From positions 1-57,285 of the forward strand of contig CAMNDM010000022.1 in NCBI GenBank assembly GCA_946535435.1: 57,285 bases of DNA. The letters are read 5' to 3'. The position numbers were made by a program, and so were the translations under genes. How positions within the stretch are numbered: position 1 is the first letter of the stretch; each line of letters starts with the position of its first letter. The notes beneath the pieces are model-generated. The model was given only the letters and a program-made list of their open reading frames with translations, ran no database searches and was not told the DNA's origin. Origin of the DNA: Physcocola sp002396385. GTDB lineage: Bacteria > Bacteroidota > Bacteroidia > Bacteroidales > Paludibacteraceae. Of the stretch, positions 52,117 to 57,285 are shown piece by piece.

Positions 52117-54864
52117 ATGGATTCAAAACACATAATAGCGACAGCCATAATAGGGTTATGTACCACTATGGAGTTGAACGCAGGAGTGTCAATAAGAAGT
52201 CTGATTGGGCAAAACATAGAGAAGACACTTCTAGACGAGTTCGTAGGCTCGGGTATTGAGATATCGAATGCCACATTCAACGGAGAAGCTATTATACCAT
52301 ACGGAGAAGGAACACAGATAGCCACATTCAAAAACAACAGCGAATGTGGCATGCTGGGCATAGCGGAAGGTGTAATGCTTAGCACAAACAATACGGGGAA
52401 AGTAGTTTCCAATAACACAGATTTTCTGTTTGCCGATTCGAACCTATCGGCAAAAGAAATAAACGAATATGTAAACGGGTATTACAAAGCGAAAATACAG
52501 GACAGGCTTACTACCGACAAAAAATACATAAACTACTACCTGTCATACGGTGTACCAGAAATATACGATGAGGAAATCTTCCCCTTTACGGAAGAAGAGT
52601 ACAACACCTTGAAAGAGTTAAAAGACGACCCTTCGTTTATTGAAGCAGTCAGTTATTACTCAATAATGGGAAATGATGTTCTCTATAAGATAGAAGACAA
52701 TAAGAAATACTCCATATACGCAGTATACGATAAAATACATTCATGGGAACCAAAATACTACGACGCATCGGCAACAGAAGTTGAAGAAGTAAGAAACATG
52801 TCACAAGAATTTGATTATCACGATGAGTACATCTACCATTTTGTAAATACGGAACCCATAAAATACGACAAAGAAAAAGAGGACCTATACAGCAGACTAT
52901 ACAAGACAATTTCATATACAACAAAACAGAACCATAGAAGCGAGAAAGAACTAGAGGGACTGACAGGAACCGAGATAAAATCGCCATCGGTTCTGGAGTT
53001 CGATTTCAGCACCATAGACGATTCTATCGCTTTCAACTACGTATTCGCATCACAAGAATACCCTATGTTCGTGAACTCTCAGTTTAACGATGCATTCGCG
53101 TTTATCATCACAGACCTTACAACCGGAAAGAAAGAAAACATAGCAAAAATACCAGGAAGCAACACCATCGTTTCCATCAACAACGTAAACGGTGAGAAAA
53201 ACAGCGAATACTTCATCGCCAACTATATCTTCAAAGAAACAACATACTCATGGGAGAACAATTATGAACCAATCTATAAAGAATGTAATCTGACCGACTT
53301 CGGAGGCTTCACAACCACACTGACAGCCAAAACGAAGGTAGTACCGTGCAGAAAGTACCACCTTAAGCTAGCCATAGGCAATGCAGTAGACGACGATTAT
53401 CAATCTATTGTATTTTTAGAGGCGGGCAGTTTCAAATCGAACGGTCTGTCAAGCAAAATCAGATATACAAACAGCCGTTCCAGCGGTATAGCGAAAGGCT
53501 GTTCAAACGGAGAAATTGTAATCCACATCAAAGACAGTGACACACCAACCAAAGTAAAGCTAAAGTGTTTCGGAGAAGCAAAAAACGGTATAGACTATAA
53601 GAAAATACCTGAAGAAATCGTTATCCCGGCCCACCAAGACACCGCAGTTGTAGAATTGGAACCAATACGCGACATTGACGAAGACAGTTTGGAGGTACAA
53701 GTTGCAATAACCATAGAGAATTCTTGTTCAAACACACAAGAAGATACGGTACGCACCTATATCTACAAAGTTGTTCCTATAACGATAAAGCCCAACATCC
53801 CCGAATGTTGTGCGACAGAGCTGAGCGTAGAGCCGCAAGGCCCCATCAAGGCCATAACATGGGAACCAGCCGACCTGTTGGAAAGGGACGAAGGCACTAC
53901 GGTCACTCCGTTACAATGTCCAGACATAGCAGAAACATTCACTATTACAGCAGAAGACAAAACCGGATGCCAACAAGTACAAGAAACACTTGAACTAAAT
54001 TCGTGTGCCAACGAGATAGAGATGACAGCCGAACTGGTAACAGAAAACGGGAGTTCGAAACTAATAACCGATTGCAACACCGGGAAACTGTTTTTCCACA
54101 TCAAGAGGAGCAAAGAAGGGAAAGACGATGTAAAGATTATTTTAACAACAGCCGCAGGCAGTAACACAATAGAAGGACTTCCCAAAGAAATAACAATAGC
54201 CGCAAACGAGACAACCTACGAGGTCGCCATTGAAGCAAAGAAAGGGAACGAGCCCTACCAGCAGACAATAAACCTAACAGCCAGTTGTGAGACGTGCGTA
54301 AGCAGCCCAGACACAATAGAGATAACAACGACCCAACCAGACCCCATAAAGCTTGGCCAAGACAACACCTACAACGACTGCAAACCAGGCGGAATGGAGG
54401 TTGAAGTACCGCTATTGTCGGGAATTTTGGGCGAAGTGGTTTGGGCACCAACCGAGAACCTGCAAAATACCGACAGCCTAAAGGCCACACTAACCGACGA
54501 TTTAGACTCGAGCATAGTTCTAACAGTAAAGGCAACGGATATAACCGGCTGTACAACAGACTCCAGTGTCGTACACATTCTAAAAAAACGCTGTTATAAT
54601 CTGATAATTCCGCCTTTCTTCACCCCTGACAAAGACGGGATAAACGAAAATTGGACCATTTACGGATTGGAAGAATCGGAAAAGAGCAAAGTAAAGGTAT
54701 ACGACCGATGGGGGAAACAACTTATAGAGTTCAACCCAAATACAGAAGGTTGGGACGGCACCTATAACGGACATCCGTGTCCGAGCAGCGACTACTGGTA
54801 TGTAGTAGACTGTGAAGAGATAGACAAAATATTTACCGGCCACTTCACACTGATAAGGGAATAA
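52117..54864 (+). CDS. T9SS-B surface protein paralog with choice-of-anchor-L domain
   Basis: 915 residues, starting 21 bp after the giant protein gene. The layout matches that protein but with fewer modules: signal sequence (about 1-22), split choice-of-anchor-L domain (C half from about 288) with a Tyr-rich insert, one diverged Calx-beta/Ig-like pair, one 192-residue unit (about 633-824), and a T9SS-B signal (about 825-915, PPFFTPDKDGINENW). It is clearly a paralog produced by duplication. Likely cotranscribed with the giant gene; probably also surface-exposed. Confidence 0.92.
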   Translation: MDSKHIIATAIIGLCTTMELNAGVSIRSLIGQNIEKTLLDEFVGSGIEISNATFNGEAIIPYGEGTQIATFKNNSECGMLGIAEGVMLSTNNTGKVVSNNTDFLFADSNLSAKEINEYVNGYYKAKIQDRLTTDKKYINYYLSYGVPEIYDEEIFPFTEEEYNTLKELKDDPSFIEAVSYYSIMGNDVLYKIEDNKKYSIYAVYDKIHSWEPKYYDASATEVEEVRNMSQEFDYHDEYIYHFVNTEPIKYDKEKEDLYSRLYKTISYTTKQNHRSEKELEGLTGTEIKSPSVLEFDFSTIDDSIAFNYVFASQEYPMFVNSQFNDAFAFIITDLTTGKKENIAKIPGSNTIVSINNVNGEKNSEYFIANYIFKETTYSWENNYEPIYKECNLTDFGGFTTTLTAKTKVVPCRKYHLKLAIGNAVDDDYQSIVFLEAGSFKSNGLSSKIRYTNSRSSGIAKGCSNGEIVIHIKDSDTPTKVKLKCFGEAKNGIDYKKIPEEIVIPAHQDTAVVELEPIRDIDEDSLEVQVAITIENSCSNTQEDTVRTYIYKVVPITIKPNIPECCATELSVEPQGPIKAITWEPADLLERDEGTTVTPLQCPDIAETFTITAEDKTGCQQVQETLELNSCANEIEMTAELVTENGSSKLITDCNTGKLFFHIKRSKEGKDDVKIILTTAAGSNTIEGLPKEITIAANETTYEVAIEAKKGNEPYQQTINLTASCETCVSSPDTIEITTTQPDPIKLGQDNTYNDCKPGGMEVEVPLLSGILGEVVWAPTENLQNTDSLKATLTDDLDSSIVLTVKATDITGCTTDSSVVHILKKRCYNLIIPPFFTPDKDGINENWTIYGLEESEKSKVKVYDRWGKQLIEFNPNTEGWDGTYNGHPCPSSDYWYVVDCEEIDKIFTGHFTLIRE

Positions 54865-54910
54865 AGAAACAGCTTATCATCGTAGCACACTATTTTTTAA
54901 TTTGCCGTTT

Positions 54911-54941
54911 TTTGTCATTATGCGAAAAAAACGTATATTTG
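54911..54941 (+). promoter_or_regulatory. consensus promoter of the third surface-protein paralog
   Basis: TTTG (54911-54914), 19-bp spacer, TATATTTG (54934-54941): an exact Bacteroidota consensus, 83 bp before the ATG at 55025. The third gene thus has its own start point. Confidence 0.75.
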
Positions 54942-55024
54942 TTATATAAATAAAAATCCTGTAACGAACCTAATAACCCAGCAGGAACTGGTACACACCA
55001 GACACACACATAAAAACAACGTAT

Positions 55025-57256
55025 ATGAAGACAACCAATTATCTCGTTTTAACGGTAGCACTAAATGTTTCTTTCTCTGCCTATTCGAATGTAAGCATTG
55101 AAAATTTGTGCGGACAAAATGTAAACACGCTACTAGAAGAACAATTCAATGCATCTGGTTTGGAAATCTCAAACGCCACGTTCAATGGGAAAGCAAGCAT
55201 ACCTTATGGAGAAGGCACACAAATTGCCTTGTTCAACAATAGCGGTTGCGACAAACTAAAGATAAAGAAAGGATTGATGCTAAGCACCAATCATTGTGCA
55301 GAGATAGCCCATGACAACCCCAAATTCGTGTTAGGAGACCTCGAAATAACAAAAGAAGACCTATACGAATATGCGAACCTATATGCGCCACAACGCATAA
55401 TGGCGGCAAGTAAAGCGTATAAGCCGTTTTTCACATACTACAATGACTACTGTTTTCATAAGAAACAAAATTACAAGAAATACAACACTTCCATAAAAGA
55501 ACAATACGAGCAAATGATGGAACTTATGGAAGACCCTGCCTTTTTTGATGCATATAAAGGGATTGCAAATTACGACACAACTGATCTCGTATGGGAATAT
55601 CACAAAAATTACTATGATGAATGCCTGCACCTGTTTCCGATTTATGCCGTTTACAGTCTAATAAAAAGTTATGATCCAGCATACTACAATGCAACAAGCA
55701 AAGAGTTACAGGAGTTGAGAACTATTATAGAAAATCACTCCCAAAATTGGATATTTCAAGAACTATTTTGCAAATACTTGCATGATGTTGCACAAACGAA
55801 AACATACAACAAAGAAAAAGAACAGATGTTCGCAGAACTATATGAAAAAATCGGTTATAGAAACGTAAGAAACAGACAGATTGAGAGGCCAAACAAAGGG
55901 AAAAACGATCTCTTAAACGCACCCGCTATTCTAGAATTTGACTTTTCGACCATTGACGACACTGTTGCATTCAACTATGTATTCGCATCAGCAAACTTTC
56001 CGTATGACGTATGGGAAGAAATCTTCTATTGCATCGTCACAGACCTGACAACAGGAGAAGAAAAGAGTATTGCAACAATTCCAGGAACAGACCTCTTAAT
56101 ATCAAACAAAAACATAAACGACAAAACCGACAAAGAATACTTTATTTCAAATTACCAAGAAGACTCGTATAATTTAATAAGTCCATACAACTTGAAATTA
56201 AGAGGATTCACAACAAGCCTTTCAGCCAAGACAGAAGTAGTGCCATGTAGAAAATACCATTTAAAAATGGTAATAGGGAAAAAACATGAATTGTTAAATA
56301 CAATATATAATTGGCTTTTTTACAACTATGATTCGGAGTCTGCGGTCTTTATAGAAGGTTGCACAACAAAAAAAGGAGGAATTTCAACTAAGACCAGCTA
56401 TTCTAAGCGCAAAGCCCGCGGTATAGCGAAAGAATGCTCTGAAGGTAAGATTGTTGTCAAGCTAAGAGACAGTGACACTCCTACAACATTAACAATAAAA
56501 CACATAGGAGAAGCGAAAAGCGGCATTGACTACAAGGTAACACCAGAAGAGATAACATTACCCGCACACCAAGATTCCACCATTTTGGAATTGATTCCTT
56601 TACGCGATATAGAGGAAGACAGTTTGCAAATAATGGTGACTATTGTAGCGAGAAACACCTGCACAGATACCAAAGAGGACACTGTTGTTTCACACATCTA
56701 CAATGCGGGACCAATTTCAATAACCCCAAATAAAGTTGCAAACTGCGCGACAGAATTGAGTGTTGAACACACTGGCCCGATAAGAAAAATAAAGTGGGAG
56801 CCTGCCAGTCTGCTACAAAACAGCAAAGACTTCACGGTTTACCCAATAGACTTTTTTGACAAAGAACAAACATTCATCATCACAGCTGAAAACATATTCG
56901 GATGCAAAAAAGTAAAGGATTCCATCAAACTAAAGCCTTGTGTGAACGAAATAGCAATGACTGCAAAATTAGAGACAGAGAACGGCAGTTCAGAATTGGT
57001 AGAAGGCTGCAACACGGGTAAACTGGTTCTTAATGTACAGAGAAGTATTGAAGGGAAAGACGATGTAACAATTAAACTAAACTTTCCATCAGATAAAAAC
57101 TTGGAAGGGCTTCCAAGAGAAATAACTATACCGGCAAGCGAAACAACAGCTGAAATACCTGTGAAAGCTAAAAAAGAGGTGACACCCTACAACAACACCA
57201 TTAACGTGGTAGCGACCTGCGAAAAATGTAGACCTATAGGTCAAAATGCAGGCTAA
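55025..57256 (+). CDS. third choice-of-anchor-L paralog, interrupted 3' end without sorting domain
   Basis: 743 residues. Signal peptide (about 1-20), split choice-of-anchor-L domain (C half from about 298) with the family insert, a diverged Calx-beta/Ig pair, and the first 95 residues of a 192-residue unit (from about 641). After CEKC, where the paralogs continue for at least 180 residues into an Ig-like domain and T9SS-B tail, it switches abruptly to RPIGQNAG and stops. The switch falls where a 40-bp tandem repeat begins. It is either truncated by repeat DNA or a contig-end artefact. Without a sorting tail the product could not be placed on the surface by T9SS. Confidence 0.85.
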   Translation: MKTTNYLVLTVALNVSFSAYSNVSIENLCGQNVNTLLEEQFNASGLEISNATFNGKASIPYGEGTQIALFNNSGCDKLKIKKGLMLSTNHCAEIAHDNPKFVLGDLEITKEDLYEYANLYAPQRIMAASKAYKPFFTYYNDYCFHKKQNYKKYNTSIKEQYEQMMELMEDPAFFDAYKGIANYDTTDLVWEYHKNYYDECLHLFPIYAVYSLIKSYDPAYYNATSKELQELRTIIENHSQNWIFQELFCKYLHDVAQTKTYNKEKEQMFAELYEKIGYRNVRNRQIERPNKGKNDLLNAPAILEFDFSTIDDTVAFNYVFASANFPYDVWEEIFYCIVTDLTTGEEKSIATIPGTDLLISNKNINDKTDKEYFISNYQEDSYNLISPYNLKLRGFTTSLSAKTEVVPCRKYHLKMVIGKKHELLNTIYNWLFYNYDSESAVFIEGCTTKKGGISTKTSYSKRKARGIAKECSEGKIVVKLRDSDTPTTLTIKHIGEAKSGIDYKVTPEEITLPAHQDSTILELIPLRDIEEDSLQIMVTIVARNTCTDTKEDTVVSHIYNAGPISITPNKVANCATELSVEHTGPIRKIKWEPASLLQNSKDFTVYPIDFFDKEQTFIITAENIFGCKKVKDSIKLKPCVNEIAMTAKLETENGSSELVEGCNTGKLVLNVQRSIEGKDDVTIKLNFPSDKNLEGLPREITIPASETTAEIPVKAKKEVTPYNNTINVVATCEKCRPIGQNAG

Positions 57257-57285
57257 AATGCAGGAATTTTTTTCTATAGGTCAAA
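57234..57285. repeat. 40-bp tandem repeat at the window end
   Basis: CTATAGGTCAAA occurs at 57234-57245 and again, exactly 40 bp later, at 57274-57285 (the last base). The unit contains two copies of AAAATGCAGG and a run of seven Ts. It interrupts the coding sequence of the third paralog. The window may stop because an assembler could not pass it. Confidence 0.75.

Noticed and set aside
57234..57285. CRISPR repeat at the window end
   Set aside because: Two copies at 40-bp period with no unique spacer between; too short to judge and looks like a simple tandem repeat.

Overview
The window reads as chromosomal DNA of a Bacteroidota member, probably order Bacteroidales. The reasons are internal. 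Most intergenic regions carry the Bacteroidota -7 promoter element TAnnTTTG, several with an upstream TTTG at 19-20 bp. Secreted proteins end in type IX secretion (T9SS) sorting domains of both type A and type B. The recombinase at the left end is of the Mpi family. Start codons lack obvious Shine-Dalgarno sequences. Both window edges cut or interrupt genes, and the last 52 bases are a short tandem repeat, so this may be a whole draft contig (inference).

Layout. 1-1320: accessory patch with a 5'-less restriction/methylase specificity fragment, an Mpi-family serine recombinase, and about 700 bp of repeat-bearing non-coding DNA. 1575-18989: housekeeping genes. These are a secreted S41 protease, tRNA-Ser and tRNA-Lys, a Sel1 protein with an alpha/beta hydrolase, ispE with a flavodoxin/ferredoxin protein, an acyl-CoA ligase, two FKBP prolyl isomerases, an Lrp/AsnC regulator with a likely self-operator, a four-gene operon (AI-2E/PerM-like permease, prmC, recX, CPBP protease), a Bacteroidales-type hypothetical with rsmI, and a coiled-coil lipoprotein. 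19288-32423: one exopolysaccharide operon of eleven genes behind a consensus promoter, with an export lipoprotein, chain-length tyrosine kinase, polymerase, flippase, five glycosyltransferases, a WecA/MraY-type initiating transferase, and a protein resembling glucuronyl C5-epimerases. 32424-45750: a candidate small RNA, HAD hydrolase, TlpA-like thioredoxin protein, proS, an unknown exported protein, an RluA-family pseudouridine synthase, a secreted GH43/CBM6 enzyme with a T9SS-A tail, a YhcH-family protein and glycogen branching enzyme. 45835-57285: a MORN-repeat protein followed by three giant paralogous surface proteins.

The most distinctive region is the right end. The three paralogs (1868, 915 and 743 residues) share a choice-of-anchor-L domain split by an unusual insertion of about 180 residues, then Calx-beta-like/Ig-like domain pairs. 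The first ends in six exact 576-bp (192-residue) repeats and a T9SS-B tail. The second has one copy of the unit and a T9SS-B tail. The third is cut off inside its first unit where a 40-bp tandem repeat begins. Together with the polysaccharide operon and a nearby Mpi-type invertase, this suggests a cell-surface locus with several routes to variation. That last reading is inference.
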